A DNA stretch of 64,000 nucleotides. It comes from Barnesiella sp. An22 (GTDB lineage: Bacteria; Bacteroidota; Bacteroidia; Bacteroidales; Barnesiellaceae). The notes beneath the pieces are model-generated. The model was not told the DNA's origin, made no database searches, and saw nothing but the letters and a program-made list of their open reading frames with translations. Both the position numbers and the translations under genes were made by a program. The stretch is taken from assembly GCF_002159975.1 (NCBI RefSeq), contig NZ_NFJR01000003.1, forward strand, positions 186,001 to 250,000, written 5' to 3'. This document shows positions 38,643-47,608 of the stretch, piece by piece (position 1 is the first letter of the stretch; the number at the start of each line of letters is the position of its first letter).

Positions 38643-41630
38643 CTAATCGGGCTCTTGTTCCAGAAACTCCACCAATTGCCGGTATAGCGGATTGCGGGCC
38701 AGCAACGCGCTGTTGCCCAGCACGAAGAGTTGACACCGAGCCCGGGTGAGGGCCACATTCAACTTACGGTCGATGAGCTGGCCCGCCTCCTCGGTATAGC
38801 TGGGCAGCCACTCGAGCTGCCGCTCGTCGTTCACCGAAAACGAGTAGACGATGCAATCGCTCTGCGACCCCTGGAACCGCTCGACCGTATCGATGCGTAT
38901 CGCGTCGAATGCCGCCACCTGCAACCGGTCGAGCTCCTGACGGATGCGGGCTATCTGGTGCCGGTACGGGGTGATGATACCGACCGACTGGCGACCGAAC
39001 TCGAGTCCGTTGCGGCCATATAGCCGATAGAGGGCATGCACGATTTGGGCCACCTTGCGGGCCTCCTCGTCGTTGTATTTCTTGCCGGCATACACCGTAG
39101 CGGTGGGCAGGAAAGCCAATCGCCGCGTGGCCACGAGCTGCTCCCACTCATCGTCGCCCCTGCGGGTAAACGGCAGCGGCGAAACCTGATGGTCGGCCGT
39201 GCCGTTGTGCAGCAGGCCGTGATAGAAATAGCGGTTGGCAAAGGCGGCTATGTCGGGGTGCATGCGCCATTGGCAATCGAGCATGTCGGCAAAGGGCGAC
39301 CCCTCGGGCAACGAGCGGTAGAGGCGTTCGAAGAGCGACACCCGGCAATCGGTGAAGCCGGCGGCCCGCAGACGGCTGTCGGTGATGGCCGACTCCTCGG
39401 GCGGCTCCACCACGATAGCGGGCAGCTGCTTGTGGTCGCCGATGAGAATAAACTTGCCTATGGCATCGCGCCCCGTAGGCGTAGCGGCCGAGAGCACCCC
39501 CACAAGCTGGGGTTCGAGTATCTGCGAAGCCTCGTCGACGATGGCCACATCGAACCGCTTGAGGCTGAAGAGCTCGGTCTTGCTCGAGAGCGACGACAGC
39601 GTGGCCACGAAGATGCGGCATTCGCCGATGGTACGGCTCACCTCCTCGCGGTTCCGGCACAACTTCATGCGCTCCGACAAGAGGTGCGACCGATAAGCCA
39701 CATCGCACGAGAGGGTCTGCCCCACCCGTATGTAGTCGTCCACCTCGGCAATCGAGTCGAGTTTGTCGCAAATCTCGTCGACCGCCCGGTTGGTATAGGC
39801 CATCAGTAATATCTGACAGTCGGATATGGCCATGAACTCCCGCACCATGTGGCGCAGGGCCATCGAGGTCTTGCCCGTGCCCGGCGGCCCCACCAGCAGA
39901 AAGTAGTCGTCGGCCTGCATCGCCCGGGTGAGGATGCGTGCCAGGTGCGGATTGTCGTAGTCGTAGGTCAGCCGGCGCAACCCGTTGCGCTGCGGCTGTT
40001 CGTCAGCATCGCCCGTGAGCAGCCCGCGCCGGTGCGGCGAGGCCCCCAACAGCGTGTAGAGACCCTTGTACTGGGTGGTAAACGAGGAGTCGACATAGTC
40101 GTGCTCGATGGCATAGAGCGACTCGGCCGGCAGAGCCCCGGCAAAGAGCTGGCTGTCGCGCAGCCGCAGCACGATGCGTTCGGGCGAAAGCGTGGCCACG
40201 GTCGCCTTGAATATCTGGCAAGTCGACACCTGGTCGGCCTCACGGTCACATCGGTAAAAAAGTACGATATCGCCCTCCCTGAAATCGGGCAGCAACCGCT
40301 CGCCCGAGAGAGCAAACTCCACCTCGGGAGTCTCGGCCGCCGCATCGTTGCGCACCAGCCTCAACCCGGTGAACATATACCCCTCCTGCTCCTTCTCGCT
40401 GCGCGACATGCGCCACAGCGAGGCAGCCCCCGAGATGCCCGAACCCGAGGCATACCCCACTTTCGACAGGTAGTGCTCGCGCGCCACAAAGGCATAGAAC
40501 CGGTAGAAATAACTCAGGGCCAGCAGATTGTCGGGCCGGCGCTCGAGGCGGGCACGCCCCTGCTGGATTTCGGGACGGATATAGCGGTCGGTAAACCGGC
40601 TGGGCCAGGGAATCAGATTCTCCACACTCAACTGGCTGGTGAGCCACTCGGCCTGCGAGGCCCCGTAACGGGCCACATCGCGCTCGGCCGCCACTATCCT
40701 GTTACGCAGATTGACGAGGGTGCGCAGCTCGTCGGGCGTCGCTACCACCGGCCGCAACAGCCCGTCGGGGTAACGGCTGCGGGCATAGAGCAGGAAGAAC
40801 CGCTGCTCGTCGAGGCGCACCCCCAGCACACTCTGCATCATCAACTGGTAGAGCACCGACTGGGCCCGGTGCGGCGGGGCTATCTTCGTACAGTTCTCCT
40901 CGGGGAAGGGCGGACGCCCCGCCTTCAACTCGATGCCGCACAGCCCGCCCTCGCGCTGCAGAAAGTCGAGACGCCCCTGCAACCCCAGCGCCTCGCACAC
41001 AAATGCAGGCTCGACCATGGCCCGCCGGCGGTCTATCGACTGGGCCGGCAACACATGCTCCATGAGTAGCTGCAACGTGTCGAACTGCTGGCGAAGGGTC
41101 TGGAAAAACGAGCGGTCTATCGACTGGGTAGCGGCAAATTCGGTAGGATAGCGGGCGAACAACTTGGGCATCAGCAACTCGAAGGTAACCGCCCGGCAAT
41201 CGTCGGCCGTCACCAGCTCGTCGAACATCAGGTTCACCGAGTTACCCAGCAGTATCGAGTCGGTCACCGCCTTGGGCCGGATACGGTTCCAGAAGTAGCG
41301 TTGCCACCCCGCCCCATACTCCTGCACACACTCGGCCAGAGCACTCACATCGACCAGGTAGTCGGGCTCCAAAACCAGATAGTGCGGCAGCAGCGCATCG
41401 TCGACCACCGCCACATCGACCAGATTCAACCGCGAGCCCGGCTCGACCAGACGCAACGTCTCGTCAAACTCGCCGTTCACCCCGGCCCGGTGCACAAGCA
41501 CCCGCATCTCGGCCGGCAGATCCGGCTCGTCGAGGCGCACCCGCAGCCCCTCCTCGCCTACCGCTATCACTTCGGCTCCGATGCGGCGCAACGGGTCAAA
41601 TTCATACGCTTCTCTCTCGGGGTGATTCAT
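38643..41630 (-). CDS. Dna2-like fusion of PD-(D/E)XK nuclease and superfamily 1B helicase
   Basis: 995 aa. The N-terminal third holds a RecB-like nuclease core: GRLDFLQREGGLCGIELKAG with D222, E234 and K236, then a QSVLYQLMM helix. The helicase part has Walker A GPPGTGKTS (K587), Walker B VDEASQ (D699, E700), CQWRMHPDI, and motif VI VALTRARCQLFV, typical of Dna2/Upf1-type enzymes. Probably a DNA end-processing or repair enzyme. It lies next to and divergent from cas12a, but its GC content matches the housekeeping genes and it has its own promoter, so it is probably not part of the CRISPR system. Confidence 0.88.
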   Translation of the reverse strand: MNHPEREAYEFDPLRRIGAEVIAVGEEGLRVRLDEPDLPAEMRVLVHRAGVNGEFDETLRLVEPGSRLNLVDVAVVDDALLPHYLVLEPDYLVDVSALAECVQEYGAGWQRYFWNRIRPKAVTDSILLGNSVNLMFDELVTADDCRAVTFELLMPKLFARYPTEFAATQSIDRSFFQTLRQQFDTLQLLMEHVLPAQSIDRRRAMVEPAFVCEALGLQGRLDFLQREGGLCGIELKAGRPPFPEENCTKIAPPHRAQSVLYQLMMQSVLGVRLDEQRFFLLYARSRYPDGLLRPVVATPDELRTLVNLRNRIVAAERDVARYGASQAEWLTSQLSVENLIPWPSRFTDRYIRPEIQQGRARLERRPDNLLALSYFYRFYAFVAREHYLSKVGYASGSGISGAASLWRMSRSEKEQEGYMFTGLRLVRNDAAAETPEVEFALSGERLLPDFREGDIVLFYRCDREADQVSTCQIFKATVATLSPERIVLRLRDSQLFAGALPAESLYAIEHDYVDSSFTTQYKGLYTLLGASPHRRGLLTGDADEQPQRNGLRRLTYDYDNPHLARILTRAMQADDYFLLVGPPGTGKTSMALRHMVREFMAISDCQILLMAYTNRAVDEICDKLDSIAEVDDYIRVGQTLSCDVAYRSHLLSERMKLCRNREEVSRTIGECRIFVATLSSLSSKTELFSLKRFDVAIVDEASQILEPQLVGVLSAATPTGRDAIGKFILIGDHKQLPAIVVEPPEESAITDSRLRAAGFTDCRVSLFERLYRSLPEGSPFADMLDCQWRMHPDIAAFANRYFYHGLLHNGTADHQVSPLPFTRRGDDEWEQLVATRRLAFLPTATVYAGKKYNDEEARKVAQIVHALYRLYGRNGLEFGRQSVGIITPYRHQIARIRQELDRLQVAAFDAIRIDTVERFQGSQSDCIVYSFSVNDERQLEWLPSYTEEAGQLIDRKLNVALTRARCQLFVLGNSALLARNPLYRQLVEFLEQEPD

Positions 41631-41654
41631 CGCTATTCCTCGCTTTTCTCCCTA

Positions 41655-41686
41655 CAAAAATACCCAATCGCCGCCAGCAGCCCAAA
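41655..41686 (-). promoter_or_regulatory. Promoter of the Dna2-like gene
   Basis: Minus strand TTTG (plus 41683-41686), 20 bases, TATTTTTG (plus 41655-41662), 24 bases before the ATG at 41630. Exact consensus match. Confidence 0.75.
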
Positions 41687-41765
41687 TAAACGGGAAGGGA
41701 TTTGTACAGAAAATTTCGAACGACAGCTTCACCAGAGAGTCCAAGCAGCTACAACGTCACGACTC

Positions 41766-41799
41766 AATACAATGGCTCAACCGGGGCATTGTATTTTTT
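41766..41799 (+). terminator. Orphan terminator-like hairpin upstream of cas12a
   Basis: Perfect 9-bp stem aatacaatg (41766-41774) with cattgtatt (41787-41795) and a T-run to 41799, on the plus strand. No plus-strand gene precedes it, since the helicase is transcribed the other way. It insulates cas12a from readthrough, or ends a small unrecognised RNA starting after 41690. Confidence 0.6.
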
Positions 41800-41832
41800 C
41801 ATCTTCCGAGCCCTATTTTAATGCCATTTTAT

Positions 41833-41840
41833 TATCTTTG
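41833..41840 (+). promoter_or_regulatory. Candidate -7 box of the cas operon
   Basis: TATCTTTG, 27 bases before the cas12a ATG at 41868 and downstream of every longer in-frame start, which fixes the start choice. No TTTG -33 box at the expected spacing. Confidence 0.6.
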
Positions 41841-41867
41841 AGATTATTCATTTTAACAGAAATAGCC

Positions 41868-44800
41868 ATGAAAACATTATCTGATTTTACAAATTTATTC
41901 CCTCTCTCAAAAACGCTACGGTTCAAACTGATACCCATAGGTAACACCTTGAAGAACATCGAAGCCAGCGGGATACTCGACGAAGACCGGCACCGGGCCG
42001 AAAGCTACGTAAAAGTAAAAGCCATCATCGACGAATACCACAAAGCATTTATCGACCGCGTTCTCTCCGACACCTGCTTGCAAACCGAAAGCATAGGGAA
42101 ACACAACTCGCTCGAAGAGTTTTTTTTCTACTATCAAATCGGGGCAAAAAGCGAGCAACAGAAGAAAACTTTCAAAAAAATACAGGACGCTCTGCGCAAA
42201 CAGATTGCCGACAGTCTCACCAAAGACAAACATTTTTCCCGCATCGATAAAAAAGAGTTGATACAGGAAGACCTTATCCAATTCGTCCGGGACGGGGAAG
42301 ACGCTGCCGAGAAAACGAGTCTGATTTCTGAATTTCAAAACTTTACCGTCTACTTTACCGGGTTCCACGAGAACCGCCAAAACATGTATTCGCCGGACGA
42401 GAAATCTACGGCTATCGCCTATCGGTTAATCAACGAGAACCTTCCCAAATTCGTCGACAACATGAAAGTGTTCGACCGGATTGCAGCCAGCGAATTGGCC
42501 TCTTGTTTCGACGAACTGTACCACAATTTCGAAGAATACCTGCAAGTAGAGCGGCTCCACGATATCTTCTCCCTCGACTATTTCAATCTGTTACTCACCC
42601 AAAAACATATCGACGTATATAACGCTTTAATCGGAGGAAAAGCCACCGAAACCGGCGAAAAAATCAAAGGCCTCAACGAGTATATCAACCTGTACAATCA
42701 GCGACACAAACAAGAAAAGCTGCCCAAATTCAAGATGCTTTTCAAGCAGATATTGACCGATCGCGAGGCCATATCGTGGCTCCCCCGGCAATTCGACGAC
42801 AACAGCCAACTGCTCTCGGCTATCGAGCAATGCTACAATCACCTCTCGACCTATACCCTGAAAGATGGGTCTCTGAAATATCTGCTCGAAAACCTGCATA
42901 CCTACGACACCGAAAAAATCTTTATTCGCAACGACTCGCTTCTGACCGAAATATCGCAACGGCACTATGGCAGCTGGAGCATACTGCCCGAAGCCATCAA
43001 GCGCCACCTCGAAAGAGCCAATCCTCAAAAGCGGCGCGAAACATACGAAGCATACCAAAGCCGCATCGAAAAAGCCTTCAAAGCTTATCCCGGCTTCTCG
43101 ATTGCCTTTCTGAACGGTTGTCTGACCGAAACCGGCAAAGAATCGCCCTCGATCGAAAGTTATTTCGAGAGCCTGGGGGCTGTCGAGACCGAAACCTCGC
43201 AGCAAGAAAACTGGTTTGCCCGCATAGCCAATGCCTATACCGATTTCCGGGAGATGCAGAATCGCCTCCATGCAACAGATGTCCCCCTGGCCCAAGATGC
43301 CGAAGCCGTGGCACGCATCAAGAAACTACTCGATGCGCTCAAAGGGCTGCAACTGTTTATCAAGCCTCTGCTCGACACGGGCGAAGAGGCCGAAAAAGAC
43401 GAACGCTTCTATGGCGATTTCACCGAATTTTGGAACGAACTCGACACCATTACTCCCTTGTACAACATGGTGCGTAACTACCTTACCCGCAAACCCTACT
43501 CCGAAGAAAAAATCAAACTCAACTTTCAGAATCCCACACTGCTCAACGGCTGGGATCTGAACAAGGAGGTCGACAACACCTCGGTTATCCTGCGGCGTAA
43601 CGGCCGGTACTACCTGGCCATCATGCACCGGAATCACCGTCGGGTCTTCTCCCAATACCCGGGGACAGAACGAGGCGACTGCTATGAAAAGATGGAGTAT
43701 AAACTACTGCCCGGAGCCAACAAAATGCTGCCCAAAGTTTTCTTCTCCAAATCGCGAATCGACGAATTCAATCCCAGCGAAGAACTATTGGCCCGTTACC
43801 AACAAGGCACTCACAAGAAAGGCGAGAATTTCAACCTGCACGACTGCCATGCCCTCATCGATTTCTTCAAAGACTCGATCGAGAAGCACGAGGAGTGGCG
43901 CAATTTCCATTTCAAATTCTCCGACACCTCCTCTTATACCGACATGAGCGGCTTCTACCGCGAAATCGAAACACAAGGTTACAAACTCTCATTCGTACCC
44001 GTAGCGTGCGAATACATCGACGAACTGGTGCGCGACGGTAAAATATTTCTGTTCCAGATATACAACAAAGATTTCTCGACATACAGCAAAGGGAAGCCCA
44101 ACATGCACACGTTGTACTGGGAAATGCTCTTCGACGAACGTAACCTGATGAATGTTGTCTACAAACTCAACGGGCAAGCCGAAATATTCTTCCGCAAAGC
44201 CAGCCTCTCGGCCCGGCATCCCGAGCACCCGGCCGGATTACCCATCAAGAAAAAACAAGCCCCCACAGAAGAGAGTTGTTTCCCCTACGACCTAATCAAA
44301 AACAAACGGTATACGGTCGACCAATTTCAGTTTCATGTTCCCATCACAATCAATTTCAAAGCAACCGGCACCTCCAACATCAACCCCTCGGTAACCGACT
44401 ATATACGCACAGCCGACGACCTGCACATCATCGGGATAGACCGCGGGGAACGGCATCTGCTCTACCTCGTGGTAATCGACAGCCAAGGGCGCATTTGCGA
44501 ACAATTCTCCCTGAACGAGATTGTCACTCAATATCAGGGACATCAATATAGAACCGACTATCATGCCCTGCTGCAAAAGAAAGAAGATGAACGACAAAAG
44601 GCCCGACAAAGCTGGCAAAGCATCGAAAACATCAAGGAGCTCAAAGAAGGGTATTTGAGCCAGGTCGTTCACAAGGTCTCGGAACTGATGATAAAATACA
44701 AGGCCATCGTGGTTCTCGAAGACTTGAATGCCGGCTTCAAACGCAGCCGACAGAAGGTAGAAAAACAAGTCTACCAAAAATTTGAAAAGATGTTGATTGA

Positions 44801-45620
44801 CAAGCTCAACTATCTGGTATTCAAAACAGCCGAAGCCGACCAACCGGGCGGACTGCTTCATGCCTACCAACTGACCAACAAATTCGAAAGTTTCAAAAAA
44901 ATGGGAAAACAAAGCGGCTTCCTCTTCTATATCCCGGCCTGGAACACCAGCAAGATAGACCCGACAACCGGTTTTGTCAATCTGTTTGATACCCGCTATG
45001 AAAACGTAGACAAGAGCCGGGCCTTCTTCGGCAAATTCGACTCGATTCGTTACCGCGCCGACAAAGGGACTTTTGAGTGGACATTCGACTACAACAATTT
45101 CCATAAAAAGGCCGAGGGAACTCGCTCATCGTGGTGCCTGAGCTCTCACGGGAACCGTGTGCGAACATTCCGGAACCCCGCCAAAAACAACCAATGGGAC
45201 AACGAAGAGATTGACCTCACCCAAGCTTTCCGAGACCTTTTCGAAGCGTGGGGCATCGAGATAACCTCCAACTTGAAAGAAGCTATCTGCAACCAGTCGG
45301 AGAAAAAGTTCTTCTCCGAACTGTTCGAACTCTTCAAGCTGATGATTCAGTTGCGAAATAGCGTGACAGGCACCAACATCGACTACATGGTGTCGCCCGT
45401 AGAAAACCATTACGGGACATTTTTCGACAGCCGCACCTGCGACAGCTCCCTGCCGGCCAATGCCGATGCCAACGGGGCATACAACATCGCCCGCAAAGGG
45501 CTCATGCTTGCCCGACGCATACAAGCGACTCCCGAAAACGACCCCATATCCCTAACCCTCTCCAACAAAGAATGGCTGCGGTTTGCACAAGGCTTGGACG
45601 AAACGACGACCTATGAATGA
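41868..45620 (+). CDS. cas12a: CRISPR effector nuclease Cas12a (Cpf1), type V-A
   Basis: 1250 aa from ATG 41868 (MKTLSDFTNLFPLSKTLRFK); the frame is open upstream to 41301 but that part is not Cas12a-like and precedes the promoter. RuvC acids are D858 (GIDRGERHL), E951 (VVLEDLNAGFK) and D1200 (NADANGAYN). The Nuc arginine is R1163 (QLRNSVTG). PAM-contact positions are K566, N570 (GWDLNKEVDN) and K619 (PGANKMLPK). Pre-crRNA processing residues H787, K796 and K811 align with FnCas12a H843, K852 and K869. Length is between LbCas12a (1228) and FnCas12a (1300). It should process its own crRNA and cut double-stranded DNA beside a T-rich PAM. It overlaps cas4 by 8 bases. Confidence 0.98.
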   Translation: MKTLSDFTNLFPLSKTLRFKLIPIGNTLKNIEASGILDEDRHRAESYVKVKAIIDEYHKAFIDRVLSDTCLQTESIGKHNSLEEFFFYYQIGAKSEQQKKTFKKIQDALRKQIADSLTKDKHFSRIDKKELIQEDLIQFVRDGEDAAEKTSLISEFQNFTVYFTGFHENRQNMYSPDEKSTAIAYRLINENLPKFVDNMKVFDRIAASELASCFDELYHNFEEYLQVERLHDIFSLDYFNLLLTQKHIDVYNALIGGKATETGEKIKGLNEYINLYNQRHKQEKLPKFKMLFKQILTDREAISWLPRQFDDNSQLLSAIEQCYNHLSTYTLKDGSLKYLLENLHTYDTEKIFIRNDSLLTEISQRHYGSWSILPEAIKRHLERANPQKRRETYEAYQSRIEKAFKAYPGFSIAFLNGCLTETGKESPSIESYFESLGAVETETSQQENWFARIANAYTDFREMQNRLHATDVPLAQDAEAVARIKKLLDALKGLQLFIKPLLDTGEEAEKDERFYGDFTEFWNELDTITPLYNMVRNYLTRKPYSEEKIKLNFQNPTLLNGWDLNKEVDNTSVILRRNGRYYLAIMHRNHRRVFSQYPGTERGDCYEKMEYKLLPGANKMLPKVFFSKSRIDEFNPSEELLARYQQGTHKKGENFNLHDCHALIDFFKDSIEKHEEWRNFHFKFSDTSSYTDMSGFYREIETQGYKLSFVPVACEYIDELVRDGKIFLFQIYNKDFSTYSKGKPNMHTLYWEMLFDERNLMNVVYKLNGQAEIFFRKASLSARHPEHPAGLPIKKKQAPTEESCFPYDLIKNKRYTVDQFQFHVPITINFKATGTSNINPSVTDYIRTADDLHIIGIDRGERHLLYLVVIDSQGRICEQFSLNEIVTQYQGHQYRTDYHALLQKKEDERQKARQSWQSIENIKELKEGYLSQVVHKVSELMIKYKAIVVLEDLNAGFKRSRQKVEKQVYQKFEKMLIDKLNYLVFKTAEADQPGGLLHAYQLTNKFESFKKMGKQSGFLFYIPAWNTSKIDPTTGFVNLFDTRYENVDKSRAFFGKFDSIRYRADKGTFEWTFDYNNFHKKAEGTRSSWCLSSHGNRVRTFRNPAKNNQWDNEEIDLTQAFRDLFEAWGIEITSNLKEAICNQSEKKFFSELFELFKLMIQLRNSVTGTNIDYMVSPVENHYGTFFDSRTCDSSLPANADANGAYNIARKGLMLARRIQATPENDPISLTLSNKEWLRFAQGLDETTTYE

Positions 45621-46179
45621 GCCTATTGCCATCTCGCAGTTGAATGACTTTATTTTCTGTCCGTACTCCATATATCTACACAATGTATATATGGAGTCGG
45701 ACGAAAGTCTGTATCATGCCTCCCCACAAGTAAAAGGGAAAATTGCTCACGAAACCATAGACGCCCCAAAAGCCTCGGCACAAAACCGCGACATGGTAGC
45801 AATAACCGTATGGAGTGAGACTCTGCAAATCTATGGAAAGATAGATATTTACAGAGCCTCGACCCAAACCTTAATCGAGCGGAAATACATTCTGAAACAG
45901 ATATTTCGAGGACAATTATATCAATTATGGGCGCAGTATTTCTGTATGAAAGAGATGGGCTATGATGTGAAAAGACTGGCTTTTTACGAAAGCTCTACTC
46001 ACAAAACCTATCCTATAAGCCTTCCCAATGAACAAGAACGAAAAGAATTGGAATATTTTATAGCCTCATTTCGAAGGTTCAATCCCTCACAACCGATTAC
46101 CGTAAATCCCAACAAATGCCGACATTGCATCTATTGCAGTCTCTGCGACAAAACCAACTTAGGCCATGTATACGAGTAA
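45613..46179 (+). CDS. cas4: CRISPR adaptation exonuclease Cas4
   Basis: 188 aa from ATG 45613, overlapping the cas12a stop. RecB-type nuclease residues are H46 (KIAHETID), D78 (YGKIDIY), E89-R-K91 and the QLYQLWAQYF helix. The Fe-S cluster cysteines are C16 (FIFCPYS) and the C-terminal group C169, C172, C175, C178 (NKCRHCIYCSLC). Cas4 trims prespacers and helps select the PAM during spacer uptake. It overlaps cas1 by 14 bases. AT content rises from here on compared with cas12a. Confidence 0.95.
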   Translation: MNEPIAISQLNDFIFCPYSIYLHNVYMESDESLYHASPQVKGKIAHETIDAPKASAQNRDMVAITVWSETLQIYGKIDIYRASTQTLIERKYILKQIFRGQLYQLWAQYFCMKEMGYDVKRLAFYESSTHKTYPISLPNEQERKELEYFIASFRRFNPSQPITVNPNKCRHCIYCSLCDKTNLGHVYE

Positions 46180-47149
46180 AGACATAGAAACCCGTACCAT
46201 CTTTGTAATAAATTGTATCGAACACAATCGCAATATGCGTGTATCCAATGGCGAGCTTTTATTGGAAGAGAAACAAGATGACGTATACCGCACACTCACC
46301 AAAATTCCATTCCAAAAACTGTTAGCCCTGTTCATAATAGGTCATATCACAATAACCACCCCCCTGATAGAGAAATGTAAAAAATTCAATGTCGCATTGG
46401 TGGTACTCAAACCCAATTTGAGACCGGTTTTTTACTGGGCCAATTCGGCCGAAGCAAACTATCTTTTACGTCAAAAGCAATATGAATACGCCAACAACGA
46501 TTTATCGATAGCCAAAACCATCATAAAAAACAAAATCCACAACCAACAAATCGCCTTAAAAAAGACCCGAAAAAAAGATACATCGACCACCTCGGCAATA
46601 GACTCGTGCCGATTGGCATTAAACACCATCGACGACATTACCGAATACAACCAACTATTGGGCCTTGAAGGTTTTATTTCCAAAAACTATTTCAGCGCAT
46701 ACTATCAAGACCTCGGCTGGAAAAGCCGTATGCCGCGAACCAAACAAGACATCATCAATGTAACACTGGACATCGGCTATACCATTTTATTCAATTACAT
46801 GGAGTGTTTTGTGCGAATGTTTGGATTCGATTTATACATAGGCGTATACCATAGGGCTTGGTTTAAACGAAAATCACTTATATGCGACTTAATAGAGCCA
46901 TTCCGATGTATCATCGACCACGCTGTCCTATTAGCGTTTAATCACAAACAATTTGTAAAATCCGATTTTATTTATCGAAAATCGGAGTACCATCTAAAAT
47001 TGGACTGCTGCGCAAAATACTATAATGTTTTTTATAAAGCGCTTATAGGATACAAAAAAGAGATTTTCTCTTATATACAGGCCTATTACCGCTGCTTTAT
47101 GCAAAAAAAATCTCAAAAAGAATATCCAATATTTGATTTTGAAAAATGA
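46166..47149 (+). CDS. cas1: CRISPR integrase Cas1
   Basis: A 327-aa integrase subunit with the metal ligands E168 (LLGLEGFIS), H229 (GVYHRAWF) and E244 (DLIEPFR), so the active site is complete. It joins spacers to the leader-proximal repeat with Cas2. Clearly AT-rich (one sampled 60-base line is 37% GC), unlike the chromosome around it. It overlaps cas4 by 14 bases and cas2 by 4 bases. Confidence 0.96.
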   Translation: MYTSKDIETRTIFVINCIEHNRNMRVSNGELLLEEKQDDVYRTLTKIPFQKLLALFIIGHITITTPLIEKCKKFNVALVVLKPNLRPVFYWANSAEANYLLRQKQYEYANNDLSIAKTIIKNKIHNQQIALKKTRKKDTSTTSAIDSCRLALNTIDDITEYNQLLGLEGFISKNYFSAYYQDLGWKSRMPRTKQDIINVTLDIGYTILFNYMECFVRMFGFDLYIGVYHRAWFKRKSLICDLIEPFRCIIDHAVLLAFNHKQFVKSDFIYRKSEYHLKLDCCAKYYNVFYKALIGYKKEIFSYIQAYYRCFMQKKSQKEYPIFDFEK

Positions 47150-47415
47150 TAATAATAAGTTACGATTTGGCCGACGATTTACTCCGAAGCCGATTTCAAA
47201 GAATGCTAACCAAAAACGGTGCCATACGTTTACAGTATTCTGTATACGAGGTTGTTAACACCCGACGAGTTCTCGACAACATAAAAATAAAAATAAATGC
47301 CTATGCCAAACATTTCTCTCCGGCAGACAGTGTAATCCTTTTCGAAGTCGACAATAAAAACCTGATAAAATATGGACACGCCATTCACCGCGATACCGAT
47401 ATCGTCTTTTTTTAA
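47146..47415 (+). CDS. cas2: CRISPR adaptation protein Cas2
   Basis: 89 aa starting MIIISYDLADDLLRSRF with the usual beta1 Asp (D7), followed by GAIRLQYSVYEVV and the C-terminal beta strand HRDTDIVFF. It forms the dimer core of the Cas1-Cas2 integration complex. Its start overlaps the cas1 stop (ATGA). The CRISPR leader begins right after its stop. Confidence 0.95.
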   Translation: MIIISYDLADDLLRSRFQRMLTKNGAIRLQYSVYEVVNTRRVLDNIKIKINAYAKHFSPADSVILFEVDNKNLIKYGHAIHRDTDIVFF

Positions 47416-47608
47416 TCGCTTTATGACGCCATTGACAAGTGTTCGTTTCACCATTTTCGCTATCGAACCCCATAAACGCCTGTTTATCTGCATTATAAGC
47501 CCCTAAAAACAAACACATAGAGAAAGAGGGGGGATAAAATAACCCCAAAAAATTTTATGATAATACTTTGATTATTAAAAAATAAACCCGATATTTGTAT
47601 GGAATAGA
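47416..47608 (+). promoter_or_regulatory. CRISPR leader with candidate array promoter
   Basis: 193 AT-rich bases between cas2 and repeat 1. TTTG (47567-47570), 19 bases, GATATTTG (47590-47597) matches the Bacteroidota -33/-7 promoter with one mismatch. It would start transcription about 5 bases before the first repeat. An inverted repeat ataaaat/attttat (47534-47540, 47552-47558) lies upstream and could serve leader recognition. Leader placement is supported by the degenerate repeat at the opposite end. Confidence 0.65.

Noticed and set aside
41301-41867. N-terminal extension of the cas12a frame by 189 codons
   Set aside because: The extra residues are antisense to the helicase gene and its promoter region, are not Cas12a-like, and lie upstream of the TATCTTTG box and a terminator hairpin; ATG 41868 gives a standard Cas12a start.
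41631-41867. Search for a tracrRNA or anti-repeat near cas12a
   Set aside because: No stretch complementary to the repeat was seen here or in the flanks; Cas12a systems do not need one.
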